A stretch of DNA of 37,847 nt from Nemertoderma westbladi (GCA_032718475.1 JAUCBJ010002093.1:1-37847); one strand, 5' to 3'; counted from the stretch's first letter, positions 21,204 to 31,653 are shown. The notes: generated by a model not told the origin, from the letters alone. A program made the numbers and translations.

Positions 21204-22464
21204 TTGACGTTCAATTTCAAATAAACCTTCGCGAAATAAAAAAATTCACTAATACAGTACAGCCATTAAGGGTTGTACTAGTCTACAGTGACTGGCTACA
21301 GTATGTACTGTACTGCAGTACTGGGATACCTACCCTGCTACAATCAGTGTCAGTCGCAAGCATCAGATAGTCACTTCTCAGTCAAAATCCCACCTACTTG
21401 TGAAAACTCACGTTCTAAAGTTCCGGATAATTATTTCTGTAAAATTCTAATTTGTTCATTTATTTCATTATATTTATGTTTGATTATTTGGCTAGAGTTC
21501 CGCACATACGGAACTGTTCCCGATTATTTATTAAGACGTTTCCTATTTCTCCGTAAATTCCTTTAACGTTTTCTTTCAACTTCACTGAGTTTCAACCTCT
21601 ACAACCCTCGTTGTGTCACTGAGTAGCGACACCCTACGGCGACGGGCCCCATGATCGAAGACTTACATGAACCTACTGCTTCTCTAGCCCTATTCGTCAC
21701 ATAGGTACGGAATGTTTATGGTAGGATTTTGTGGGCTAATATGCCTGAGATTGATTGGAATTCGTTGCTATTCATATTAGACTCTACGCAAAACAAAATG
21801 AAAATATGTCCATATTGTTCCTTATAGTCGATAAAGTGGGTCTAGATTTCGATTGGAAGTTGCAGTAACCAGCGAATAGGCTGTTGCTATTGACTTTGTC
21901 AAAGTTGCTTAACTTTGAAGTCATTTTTTCTCACAGTTGCTATGGTCGAAAAATATTGTTATTCCCCAGTAAACTATTTACATCTAGATCTAATACACCG
22001 ATCAGATGTATTTTGAAAGCGATAGGTTTTATATTACAGCCGTAGCTATGCAATGCAAATTATTTCCTTTGCTATGTTTAGGGGTCTGTAAAAAATTCCC
22101 CTCAGTCAAATTTTTGAAATAATTTATATGAACGACTGACTGACTGACTGACTCTACAATCTGCTTAAGAAAAATCAACAATAGTTTAGATCGAAATTTG
22201 CGGGAAAGACCTCCAATTTTCGACGTACCTCTTTCAGCCTATATGTATTTATTATCTTTGCATTACAATACACATGAATTTTATCGTTACGGAATTACAT
22301 TTCGCACGACTTTTCCCAGATAAAGAGTTACCTGGAGTTTCGAAGATGACTTAAATGAACGTTAATTTGTGAGGCATAGTAAGACAAATTATCACAGAAC
22401 ATATTGATTTCGTTCGTAACAAAACTTAAAAATAAATTAGGAACGACACTAACGTTCTTTCTCA
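21204..22464. other. non-genic stretch
   Basis: AT-rich, no supported gene. A (GACT)n run lies at about 22132-22153. The motif GTTACGGAATTACA at about 22285 recurs at about 24387 on the far side of the minisatellite. Confidence 0.55.
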
Positions 22465-22639
22465 GTGTGCCAACGCCAAGTCTACACCAACACTAACGTC
22501 TCGCTGTGTACCAGTCTACACAAACACTAATGCTTGGATGCCTCGCTGTGTACCAGTCTACACTAACACTAATGAACCAGTCTACACCAACACTAACGTA
22601 CCACGGTGTACCAGTCTACACTTTTGTTAACACTAATGT

Positions 22640-23837
22640 ATCGTTCATTCATTCATTATTATTTAATCAAATAAAATTGACATATTGAAAAATACACATT
22701 AAAAATACACATCAAAATACAATCATCAAAAAGTTAAGGTCAAATAGTCACGTTATTTACATAGAGATATGATGTGATTTCAAGATAGCAGAATATACTT
22801 CTAGGATGCGTACAAACTGTGAGTCACAATAAAGTAAAATAAAAAAACATTGGTTTTGTGAGATCTAATTAAAATTATATCGACGATATGAACTAAATTG
22901 TACGCAATTAGTCCGTTTATCGAACTCAAATATTGTAAAAATCTGTTATGCGTTTGTGCTTGGCTCTAAAAGTGAGCCCTGGCAGTTCGTAACATTGTCG
23001 TATGTACTGTCCTTCCTCTAGGTGGCGTAGTGAGGTGGCTGGCTCAGATAGTCTGGCGAATAGGTTATTTGTATTGTATTTGTAGTTACAGAGTGACCCA
23101 ATCGTGGGTAGACCATAATTAGCGACAGCTTTATTGTACACGCTTCCTAATCCTTGATAATATGAACGTTGGTTCGATTGTAACGTGATGCGAAGTGATT
23201 CCTGAAGATTCTTGTTGGGACAGTTGAGAGACCGAAGCACTGTCCCGAGACATGACTTATACGCCTCTAGCGAGAGTGTTCCGGTCCCAAAGAGGTGATT
23301 TAAGGTGTCATTTGATACATAACATCCAACGTGAAGAATTCCTCGCAGATGTTTCCTATAATAAATTTCCACCATATCAGTATCTTTATTAGATAGTTCG
23401 CCAATGCGGAATTTCAGTCTGTACAATAGGGACGACAATCCAACAGACCGCCATAACAGAGCCACAATCCGTACAGGGTAGTGCTTCGTTGTCCATCCAT
23501 TCCTATGGAATGTGTCCGCAAGCGCAGCTATTGATTGTATTATGTCAGATACATGAATGTTTTTGTGATCCTGTTTAATCCCACGAATAGTGACCCCAAG
23601 GAATGTGAGGGATGGAGATGAGGCATGAAGATATCCATTTATAGAAATCATGAGCGGTGGACTGTCGTTTTTCCGGTTGGTGTGAGATTCCTTGAAAATC
23701 CAGTTTACTTTAGATGTCTCCAATGCAAGGTTGAGATTCGTGAGTTCAGTTTGTATATGACTGGCCATTTGCTCAATTTCATTGCTGGACGTTCCCATTA
23801 ACAGTATGTCATCCGCATAAGAAAGTGTACCCATAAA
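22640..23837 (-). mobile_element. 5'-truncated LINE inserted in the minisatellite
   Basis: The minus-strand element ends in a short (GAAT)n tail (plus-strand CATTCATTCATT at about 22643-22656) about 270 bp after its stop codon. Its 5' end is cut at about 23837, where minisatellite sequence resumes. Joining the flanks (ATGTATCG and TCGCTGTGTACC) approximately rebuilds a repeat unit, so any target duplication is only a few bases long. Confidence 0.8.
22926..23834 (-). pseudogene. C-terminal part of a LINE reverse transcriptase
   Basis: 302 residues without a stop. The frame starts at the catalytic box (LSYADDILLMGTS, residues 4-16), then LNLALETSKVNW and the SLTFLGVTI motif (about residues 74-82), followed by the thumb and a C-terminal region. 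The fingers, most of the palm and any endonuclease are missing, because the copy is 5'-truncated. The open frame is unbroken, so the insertion may be fairly young. The clade is not identified; it is clearly different from the RTE-like copies, whose box reads FADDIALL. Confidence 0.85.
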
Positions 23838-24215
23838 AATCGCTGTGTACCAGTCTACACCAACACTAACGTCTCACAGTTTACCAGTCTACACCAACAC
23901 TGATGTCTCGCTGTGTACCAGTCTACACCAACACTAACGTCTCGCAGTTTACCAGTTTACACCAACACTGATGTTTCGCTGTGTACCAGTCTACACCAAC
24001 ACTAACGTCTCGCAGTTTACCAGTCTACACCAACGCTGTGTACCAGTCTACACCAACACTAACGTCTCGCAGTTTACCAGTTTACACCAACACTGATGTC
24101 TCGCTGTGTACCAGTCTACACCAATACTAATGTCTCACAGTGTACCAGTCTACACCAACACTAACGTCTCGCATTGTACCACTCTGCACCAACACTAACG
24201 TCACGGAGTTTTGGA

Positions 24216-24942
24216 AAATTGTAATTCCGTAACGTAATTCCGGAACGCAAATATCTCGACTTATATATTACATTGCCACAAAAGGAAAATAATTGTGTAT
24301 TGCCCATCGGTTAGAGGAAGAGAATTTAGAATTTGAATGTCACATGTTGAGTAGATTAAAAGCTATTGTAAAAATGTCATGTTTTTGTTACGGAATTACA
24401 AAATTTGCAATAGCGTTTTGTTATTTTTTCAAACGAAGTTAATTGCTTTCTATAAAACCAAAATTAATTTATTTAATTAAGTACAACCGAGGTTGAACCA
24501 TCACTTACACAGGCAATTAGACAGACTAAGATTTATGATATTTATAATGACTGTATTTTCGCCTTAATTGTAGGCAAAATTCGCACAGCGATTTTGAAAA
24601 TTGTAAAAAAATTTACAATAAATTTCAACTTGGAAGTAGGAGCTTTGGGAGCATAACGGAATTTGCTTACAATTTCTAATTTCAGATACTTAAGGATGTT
24701 ATGAGATCCAATCATTAAAAAGATTATCTGCGAAGGTTTTTTCTGAGCTCCTATGTCCGTTTATTCGTGAAATTCATGTACAGTAAATATTATTCTATTA
24801 AAATAAGGTTAAATACAAATATTATATTCTGTATGTAAATACCTAGTGAACAAATAATAAGTACATTTTATAAAACAATAAAAAAAACTACCAAAAAATA
24901 ATCTAGAGAATATATTTCTACTTCAGTCTGAAACACCGAAGA
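24216..24942. other. non-genic stretch, 3' flank of the UVSSA-like gene
   Basis: AT-rich. A minus-strand AATAAA (plus TTTATT, 24760-24765) lies about 180 bp beyond the UVSSA-like stop codon and is a reasonable polyadenylation signal. Several ACGGAATTAC-type motifs lie at 24220-24250 and 24390-24400. Confidence 0.5.
24760..24765 (-). promoter_or_regulatory. candidate polyadenylation signal AATAAA
   Basis: On the minus strand AATAAA lies about 180 bp downstream of the UVSSA-like stop codon. Supported by position only. Confidence 0.35.
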
Positions 24943-27900
24943 CTATTTACTTCTTCGTTTCATTGTTCTCATTCTCTTAACTAGCCGTGTTTGCGCGGAA
25001 TCTCCGGATTTAGGGCGTTTATGATTTGATTTATTCGGTAAACCTAATTGCCGTTGGATATCCCTGTCAATGCCAGTCTGCCAGTGGGGGGTCGGTACCT
25101 TGGCAATGGAAGGACTCTGTTCTAGATTGGGGATTCTATTACAAACGTGATTGATCCGAGTACTAGTGGAAGGGAGAAGAGCGCAGTCACAGCTCGCCTT
25201 GGCCGTCGCTGCAGACAAACACTCGGTTAATTTATCTCTAGATACCGGTACCGGTATGTTTTTAGAAGTTTGTAAGTTATTTACCTCGCTCTGTACGACA
25301 AACCTGCTGCACTGATTCAGCACTGGTTCCATCGAGTGTTTAATATCGAGCGCCCGTTTAATACCTGGTAGATTGGCGCACTGGGTGAATGTTTCGAGAG
25401 ATTGTTTGACCGCTGGGTAATACACCTGGGTTAACTCGCGGTAATATTCCGAAAGAGAACGTAAAACATCGGGGTTGTCAGGGACACCACCGAAGGAGCC
25501 AGGGTGGAGAGTCAACTCAATCGAGTAGTTTCTATTGTAGCCGTGGAGACGGTTGTTAGATGGGTCAAAGTCACCGGTGTCCGAAACATCGGCGAAGTCA
25601 CCGGTATCGGAGACATCAATGAAGTCGGAGTCAGAATTATCGGAGCTGTCGGTGTCTGTTAGATCTTTATCGGTGTATGTTGGTGCACAAAGCATGGCGG
25701 TGTCTGTTGCTTTTAGATCTTTGTCGGGGTATGTTGGTGCACAAATCATGGCGGTGTCTGTTGCTGTTAGATCTTTGTCCGTGTATGTTGGTGCACAAAG
25801 CACGGTGGTGTCTGTTGCTTTTAGATCTTTGTCGGTGTATGTTGGTGCTATAAACATGGCGGTGTCTATTGATGTTAGATCTTTGTCGGTGTATGTTGGT
25901 GCACAAAGCATGGTGGTGTCTGTTGCTTTTAGATCTTTGTCGGTGTATGTTGGTGCTATAAACATGGTGGTGTCTATTGATGTTAGATCTTTGTCGGTGT
26001 ATGTTGGTGCACAAAGCATGGCGGTGGCTGTTGCTTTTAGATCTTTGTCCGTGTATGTTGGTGCACAAAGCATGGCGGTGTCTGTTGCTTTTAGATCTTT
26101 GTCCGTGTATGTTGGTGCACAAAGCACGGTGGTGTCTGTTGCTTTTAGATCTTTGTCGGTGTATGTTGGTGCTATAAACATGGCGGTGTCTATTGATGTT
26201 AGATCTTTGTCGGTGTATGTTGGTGCACAAAGCATGGCGGTGTCTGTTGCTGTTAGATCTTTGTCGGTGTATGTTGGTGCACAAAGCATGGCGGTGTCTG
26301 TTGCTGTTAGATCTTTGTCGGTGTATGTTGGTGCACAAAGCATGGCGGTGTCTGTTGCTGTTAGATCTTTGTCGGTGTATGTTGGTGCACAAAGCATGGC
26401 GGTGTCTTTTGCTTTTAGATCTTTGTCGGTGTATGTTGGTGCACAAAGCATGGTGGTGTCTGTTGCTTTTAGATCTTTGTCGGGGTATGTTGGTGCACAA
26501 AGCATGTCGGTGTCTGTTGCTTTTAGATCTTTGTCGGTGTATGTTGGTGTTGGTGCACAAAGCACGGTGGTGTCTGTTGCTGTTAGATCTTTGTTGGTGT
26601 ATGTTGGTGCACAAAGCATGGCGGTGTCTGTTGCTGTTAGATCTTTGTCGGTGTCTGTTGCTTTTAGATCTTTGTTGGTGTATGTTGGTGCACAAAGCAT
26701 GGCAGTGTCCGTTGCTTTTAGATCTTTGTTGGTGTATGTTGGTGCAAAAAGCATGGCGGTGTCTGTTACTGTTAGATATTTGTTGGTGTATGTTGGTGCA
26801 CTAAGCGTGGCGGTGTATGTTGCTTTTAGATCTTTGTCGGTGTATGTTGGTGCACAAAGCATGGCGGTGTCTGCTGCTTTTCGATCTTTGTCGGTGTATG
26901 TTGGTGCACAAAGCATGGCGGTGTCTGCTGCTTTTTGATCTTTGTCGGTGTATGTTGGTGCACAAAGCATGGCGGTGTCTCTTGCTGTTAAATCTTTGTT
27001 GGTGTATGTTGGTGCTATAAGCGTGGCCGTGTCTGTTGCTGTTATATCTTTGTCGGTGTATGTTGGTGCTATAAGATTGGCTGTGTCTGTTGCTGTTGCT
27101 GTTAGATGTTTTATGGTGTCTGTTGATGTTATATGATTGGAGTAGTCTGCTTCTGTTAAATATTTGTCAGTGTCTGTACTATTAATGATAAGTATGCTGT
27201 GGTTATCGGCAGCTTTATCGCTTTCCCCGACTTCCATGGTCGGTTCTGAATCCATGGCCGGGAATATTGAATCCAAACTTGGTTGGATGAGACTCAAACA
27301 GTTTGTAATGGAAACCAGTAGCAGCGATAACCCCGGCATAATCTCATCCAGGCGCCCCGTAGCCCTGACTACCCGTTTTTCTGTAGCTCTCTTGAGTTTT
27401 TGCTCGGTTTCTACACGCGCCTGACGTTCTGCGATGTTCTCCCATCCGATATCGGAGAAATCCACGCCCTTAGCATTGCTGAGATAGTCCATAGCGACGG
27501 CGACTTTGGGATACCGGTTTGCGTAAATACCGTTCCAGTCCCGTAACGACTCCAAACATTTAACTTTAAGTAATCGGGCGAACTTTACGGGTGGAGGAAG
27601 TGGGTGTTTTACATTCAGTCCTGTCGTCATGTCGATAAATGTAGTTAATTTCGCAAAAACTTTACTGCGAAATTTGTCGAATAATCCAAACAAATGCAGA
27701 ACAACTAAAAAGGATAAATAACGAACGTGGCAGTTTCTGGAATGAATATAATTCTCAAGTTTAGAAAATATATAATTTAATAAACCCATATGTTCTCCAC
27801 ATAAATCAACAAGATTTTGGATTTCCGTCTGGTTTAACCGGTCGGCGTTAGAACGCGTCAGTTTCCTCAACAGTTTAGATACGTCCTGTCGCCTCACGTT

Positions 27901-27951
27901 GGTCCGTTGGTGGTTCAATTTCGTCGTTCTGTTGTGCCGCCGATACAGCAT
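24943..27951 (-). CDS. UVSSA: UVSSA-like protein with a large internal repeat and no C-terminal zinc-finger region
   Basis: UVSSA acts in transcription-coupled nucleotide excision repair in the nucleus, bringing TFIIH (and USP7) to stalled RNA polymerase II. Residues about 20-170 match the N-terminal VHS-like domain, including LPPP before a helix and a KGVDFSD motif, followed by a basic helix (ERQARVETEQKLKRATEKR). Residues about 295-767 are roughly 26 copies of an 18-residue unit. Acidic SDFIDVSD/GDFADVSD repeats follow, then the conserved central region (about 811-885: IELTLHPG, YYPAVKQSLETF, IKRALDIK). The C-terminus is short and basic (KRMRTMKRRSK). The DUF2043 cysteine/histidine region of known UVSSA proteins is not recognisable. 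ATG at 27951 follows an in-frame TAG four codons upstream. The gene is intronless and uninterrupted, so it could be a retrocopy or a lineage-specific form. Confidence 0.85.
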   Translation of the reverse strand: MLYRRHNRTTKLNHQRTNVRRQDVSKLLRKLTRSNADRLNQTEIQNLVDLCGEHMGLLNYIFSKLENYIHSRNCHVRYLSFLVVLHLFGLFDKFRSKVFAKLTTFIDMTTGLNVKHPLPPPVKFARLLKVKCLESLRDWNGIYANRYPKVAVAMDYLSNAKGVDFSDIGWENIAERQARVETEQKLKRATEKRVVRATGRLDEIMPGLSLLLVSITNCLSLIQPSLDSIFPAMDSEPTMEVGESDKAADNHSILIINSTDTDKYLTEADYSNHITSTDTIKHLTATATDTANLIAPTYTDKDITATDTATLIAPTYTNKDLTARDTAMLCAPTYTDKDQKAADTAMLCAPTYTDKDRKAADTAMLCAPTYTDKDLKATYTATLSAPTYTNKYLTVTDTAMLFAPTYTNKDLKATDTAMLCAPTYTNKDLKATDTDKDLTATDTAMLCAPTYTNKDLTATDTTVLCAPTPTYTDKDLKATDTDMLCAPTYPDKDLKATDTTMLCAPTYTDKDLKAKDTAMLCAPTYTDKDLTATDTAMLCAPTYTDKDLTATDTAMLCAPTYTDKDLTATDTAMLCAPTYTDKDLTSIDTAMFIAPTYTDKDLKATDTTVLCAPTYTDKDLKATDTAMLCAPTYTDKDLKATATAMLCAPTYTDKDLTSIDTTMFIAPTYTDKDLKATDTTMLCAPTYTDKDLTSIDTAMFIAPTYTDKDLKATDTTVLCAPTYTDKDLTATDTAMICAPTYPDKDLKATDTAMLCAPTYTDKDLTDTDSSDNSDSDFIDVSDTGDFADVSDTGDFDPSNNRLHGYNRNYSIELTLHPGSFGGVPDNPDVLRSLSEYYRELTQVYYPAVKQSLETFTQCANLPGIKRALDIKHSMEPVLNQCSRFVVQSEVNNLQTSKNIPVPVSRDKLTECLSAATAKASCDCALLPSTSTRINHVCNRIPNLEQSPSIAKVPTPHWQTGIDRDIQRQLGLPNKSNHKRPKSGDSAQTRLVKRMRTMKRRSK
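25640..27090 (-). repeat. coding 54-bp minisatellite in the UVSSA-like gene
   Basis: About 26 units encode variants of TDKDLKATDTAMLCAPTY (18 residues). Variants include TNKDL, TSIDTAMFIAPTY and APTYPDKD. One unit carries nine extra residues and another two, all in multiples of three. The N-terminal end decays into looser TDTDK-type repeats. The opposite strand is open as well, but only as a shadow of the repeat. Confidence 0.97.
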
Positions 27952-28291
27952 AATTTCGAGCTAACCTCCGCGCTGTAGCGGATATTTGTAAACGGCGCTG
28001 CGCCATCGTAGTAAATAAACACCAAAGTCGGTAGCGGATGACTAATAATAGTAATTGTTTAATGTAATCATTCTGTCATTTGTTTAAATTACATACGACG
28101 TAGAGGTCCAAGTACTGAACTACCGGTAACGATACTGAAAAATATAAATTATCTGATACATCAATTGACAATCACTCAATAGATTACAATCTAATATTTA
28201 AACAGTATAAAAACGTGTATGTTAGGACTACCGGTACCGTACTGGTTAACTTTTACAAATAAATTTGTAGTAAAATAAACACATTTCCGTA
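27952..28291. other. 5' flank of the UVSSA-like gene
   Basis: Short intergenic DNA. No promoter element can be assigned with confidence. Several ACCGGTA motifs occur here. Confidence 0.4.
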
Positions 28292-28729
28292 CACCATGTC
28301 CTGGAATATAGTGCCGTTATTCAGGTACCTGGAACCCAAGTTTCTACAAATCTTAATGAGATTGTATGAAATTTGAAACAGAGATAATTCCACCTCCTTC
28401 CTCCTCCGTGGGTGAGCCAGAATTTTTATTTTTGCTTTCAATCTTTAGCTACAAGCGTTTGAAAAGGGGTCTCCGGTGATATTTCACCAGTTGCACTGCA
28501 GTTATTCTTGAACCTTATCGTGATTTGTTGGTACCAATAGAAAGCTGACCGTGCAAGGATTCCAAAAACAGTATGTAAAAATATTCGAATTTGGTCCTGG
28601 GAAATAGCTGATGAGCGTTCGATAGTTGCATGTATTTGCTTCCTCTGCAGGTCATTTATTCTATTTAATAAATGTACCATATCCTGGAACATTTTAATGC
28701 AATGCTTCTTTAATAATACTATTATGTAT
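28292..28729. mobile_element. partial, diverged copy of the TA-flanked foldback element
   Basis: Starts after TA with CACCATGTCCTGGAATATAG and follows the left arm of the 13074-13984 element through its centre (AATACTATTATGTA). It then stops without a right arm. The poly-C run is absent. Divergence is clearly higher than between the two arms of the complete copy. Confidence 0.85.
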
Positions 28730-29932
28730 AGGGCCTGGAGCGGTTAACCGGTAAATTCAAATTAACAGGTTAGAAATTGATTAAAACCGGTTAACCGATC
28801 TACCCTTAAACCATCATTGTAGGGCCTAGGCCTATTGATTATATGCTGGTCCATACCACCCTTTAGCGCCCCCATGCCCCCAGTTAAAGTATTAAAATTA
28901 ATCTGGGTGCATCAAAGCAATAAACAAAAGTTAAAGATACAGTAGTTACAGGACAAGTTGTATCCAGACAACTTACTACAGTACACGCGGTCCCCGGTCC
29001 TCAAGTTAAGTAAATTACCTACTCTAGAGTACTTCTTGATACATTGATAATAAATACAGTAGGTTGTGGATTATTTAGTTTTATCAAGTGCTATTACTGT
29101 ATTATCACATCTATACAAAGATGAATATTAAAACATACAGTATTGATTGATTGATTGACAGACAAGAGTCAAGTTTTTTCACAAAATTATAAAAGAAACA
29201 TTTTTATGGTCAAATTTTGTTTGTTTTTCTTTTTATTGGGGGCTGCCGCCTCCAAACTCCATATTCTTTTGTTGGGGGATGCCCCCACCAAACCCCAGCA
29301 TTTCCCTGTGTGCCCGCGTGGTGAAAGACTTTAAGACCATTTTGAAATGATTAATTCAAGTTTGTATCATCAAATTCACTAAGCCTAAATTAGGGACTAC
29401 ATTGAATGTTAACCAAATTAATATACAAATTACTATAATATTATATAATTAAACAAAGTCTTATTAAAAATATTGCAAGAAGCCAGGAAATCAATAGTTT
29501 ATCAATATGTAATGCTGAACACAGAATACAGGTCGACGCATGTCGATTTTCCCCTGGAGAGGTATAATTTTGATTGCATCAATATTATTCAATATTCATC
29601 CCCATCTGCTACAATTTGAAAAAAACAATAAATAAGATGATAATACAGTACCTATAGTTAAAATAATTAATTATTATAATTCTATAGTAAAAAAAACGGA
29701 TGGGATGGAATTTATAGGTCATCTAATTAATTGTTTAAAGATTAGTAAACAATACAATGTAATTGCATTGATAAAATCCATAAATAAAACTTAGATACAA
29801 AATGTAAAATCGGGGATGCAAAAGATCACTTTATGAGCTAAGAAAGGAAAATTTGATACAACTTGTCTGGATACAAGCTGTCCGTTTACCTTACAAAATG
29901 AAAAATAAGAATGTGCGAAATTAAGAACGGTC
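28730..29932. other. non-genic stretch with possible element ends
   Basis: AT-rich. Inverted motifs GGACAAGTTGTATCCAGACA (28951-28970) and, on the other strand, GGACAGCTTGTATCCAGACA (ending at 29883) could be the ends of an old element of about 930 bp. A (GATT)n run lies at about 29144-29158. Palindromic CGGTTAACCG motifs lie near 28740-28800. Confidence 0.45.
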
Positions 29933-30026
29933 GGGGGGGGGGGGAGTGTCCGAGGGAAGTGTCCTACTTGAACGGGGGGGAACTGTCCGGGGGTGAAGTG
30001 TCCGGGGGGGGGGGGGGGGGGGGGGA
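29933..30026. repeat. G-rich degenerate tandem repeat and poly-G
   Basis: Irregular repeats of GGGG(G)AAGTGTCCG / GAACTGTCCG, ending in 22 consecutive G (30004-30025). The proline-rich minus-strand frame over it is an artefact. Confidence 0.9.
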
Positions 30027-31471
30027 GCGTCCGCGCACCTATCCATACTGTACTTATTTTAGAAGTTTCTGAGATAAATAAATTCACTCTCAGATAAATT
30101 GATAGGTTTTTGCATTTTAATTTTTACTTTCCATTTCTATGGAAACTCTTTCCCATCGGGCGGATTGTTGATCTGCCACATCCCTCCATCAATTGTGGAA
30201 AATTCAGCTTTGCCGTATTTTTTCCGGGCTATAGGCTTTTTAACTTACTGCTACTGAACTGTATTTCTACGACTAATAGCGTAGAACTTAGCGTAATAAA
30301 GTGTAATAGCGTAGAACTACTGTTACTGTTACCCACATCGCTCAATGCCATTTTATTAAGTCGGTAACCATGGTAACAAGGGAAGCTATCTGGTGCATGT
30401 GCAAGTACCGCTACTAACTGCACAACCGGCATACTGGTAAGAATAGGTGGAATATACTGATATTTGGTGTAAGTTGTTCGTATTGTATGGTCTGGTAACT
30501 GGTAAGTGGTAGGCCTACATGGGACAGTGGGATTGACTGAAGTTGATACGGTACTGTAGGCCCACTGCTGCACTGTAGTGTGGCGTACTACTGTACTACC
30601 GGTACTGTATTCTGCAACTTTATTACTATACCGGTACGCGCGGTACGGTCTATGCAATAATAAGAAATAAGGCAGTAATTATTGCTATATGGCCTTCCAA
30701 AATGTATTTGTGCGATGTGTGGTGTTGTGTATCGCAAAATTGCAAGATGATCTAATTTTGATTAGATAGGTGATGATGTTCCTGTGACTTTTAGTTACCG
30801 GTCCGTTCGTGCAATGTTTGACTATTGTCTTATTAGGTTACTCTTGGCTTGGAGTTAGGTTACATAGTATGCAATGAATAAGAGCTTTAAGGGCTTGTAA
30901 TAAATAGTTCAAGTACATTACACATTACCAGTAACTAACCTGGAATGTGCAGTTTTGTGTTATATAACGGTTAAGCACAGTTAATTTATAAATTCAAGTT
31001 ATGGACCTTCCCTAGATCTACTTCTGGGCCTATATACATGTAGTGATATAGAAACACAAATAACGAATCGCATAGTGTTGGCTGGTTGGCGCCCCTTCAA
31101 ATACAATTTGCAATTTGTAAGAAGAAGTCACAATTGCTTTAAACAATTATAAACACTTTTTTTGGTTAATGGCGGTGGCGGCACTGGCGGGGTACCTTTG
31201 GCGCTTTGGGACCACTTGTAAACATTTTGTTGCTTATTCTTGCTGCCTACATAAAAAGTTTGCTTTCTTGCTTTGAGCAGCGTCTTGTATGTTATTTAAT
31301 ACTGGTGTTAACTATTTAATTATTACCTGTGCGGCCCAATCAAACAGAACATTGATTAATTTTCGAAACTCGCGTAATCGAAGTCAATGTCGTTGTCTGC
31401 GGGAAAATATACGAGTTTCATGAAGATTTATGAAAATTCGTTCTAAAGGAAAACTCTAAAGGAAAACTCCA
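30027..31471. other. intergenic stretch and presumed KATNAL2 5' flank
   Basis: No gene is supported. Short frames at 30110-30367 (+) and 30229-30657 (-) have no recognisable motifs. The sequence just before the KATNAL2 start carries a small tandem duplication, TAAAGGAAAACTC. No TATA box could be assigned. Confidence 0.5.
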
Positions 31472-31653
31472 ATGGCAGGGGAGTTGTCTTACCAATCATT
31501 GCGATCAGCCAATCAGGCGAGAGAGGCCGACGAAGTGCGTGTTGAACACAGGAAGCGAGCGTGTCTGCTACTGATTCTGGAGTACCTCCAAGAGGAAGGC
31601 TACATTGAGTCTGCCAGTCGATTGGAAGCTGAAGCTGGACCAACCGTTACAAA
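31472..31653 (+). CDS. KATNAL2: first coding exon of katanin p60 ATPase-like 2 (LisH domain)
   Basis: KATNAL2 is a microtubule-severing AAA-ATPase family member linked to ciliogenesis and spermatid microtubules. This exon encodes about 60 residues: MAGELSYQSLRSANQAREA, a basic stretch, then a LisH motif (ILEYLQEEGYIESASRLEAE) used for dimerisation. The match to the vertebrate KATNAL2 N-terminus (ELSYQTL, HQAREA, YLTQEGYI) is clear by eye. ATG at 31472 follows an in-frame TAA five codons upstream. The exon ends at a strong donor, AAA|GTGAGT (31654), in phase 2. No AAA-ATPase exon is in the window, so later exons must lie beyond 37847, or this exon is an orphan. I searched 31.66-33.14 kb for the next exon and saw none. 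Confidence 0.8.

Larger units (their letters stand above)
22465..24215. repeat. 34-bp minisatellite, split by a LINE insertion
   Basis: Units contain TACCAGTCTACACCAACACT followed by AACGTCTCGC or GATGTCTCGC. About five irregular units lie at 22465-22640 and about eleven at 23842-24215 (counts approximate). The two blocks are separated by the minus-strand LINE. Confidence 0.93.

Noticed and set aside
25553-26938. 461-codon plus-strand open frame opposite the UVSSA-like gene, and a 342-codon minus-strand frame in another phase
   Set aside because: Both lie almost entirely in the 54-bp coding repeat and exist because the unit length is divisible by three. Neither has any non-repeat conserved sequence.
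30110-30657. Frames of 85 (+) and 142 (-) codons
   Set aside because: Overlapping, low-complexity Tyr/Thr content, and no recognisable domain or splice context.
31443-31643. 66-codon minus-strand frame opposite the KATNAL2 exon
   Set aside because: Shadow of the LisH-coding exon.
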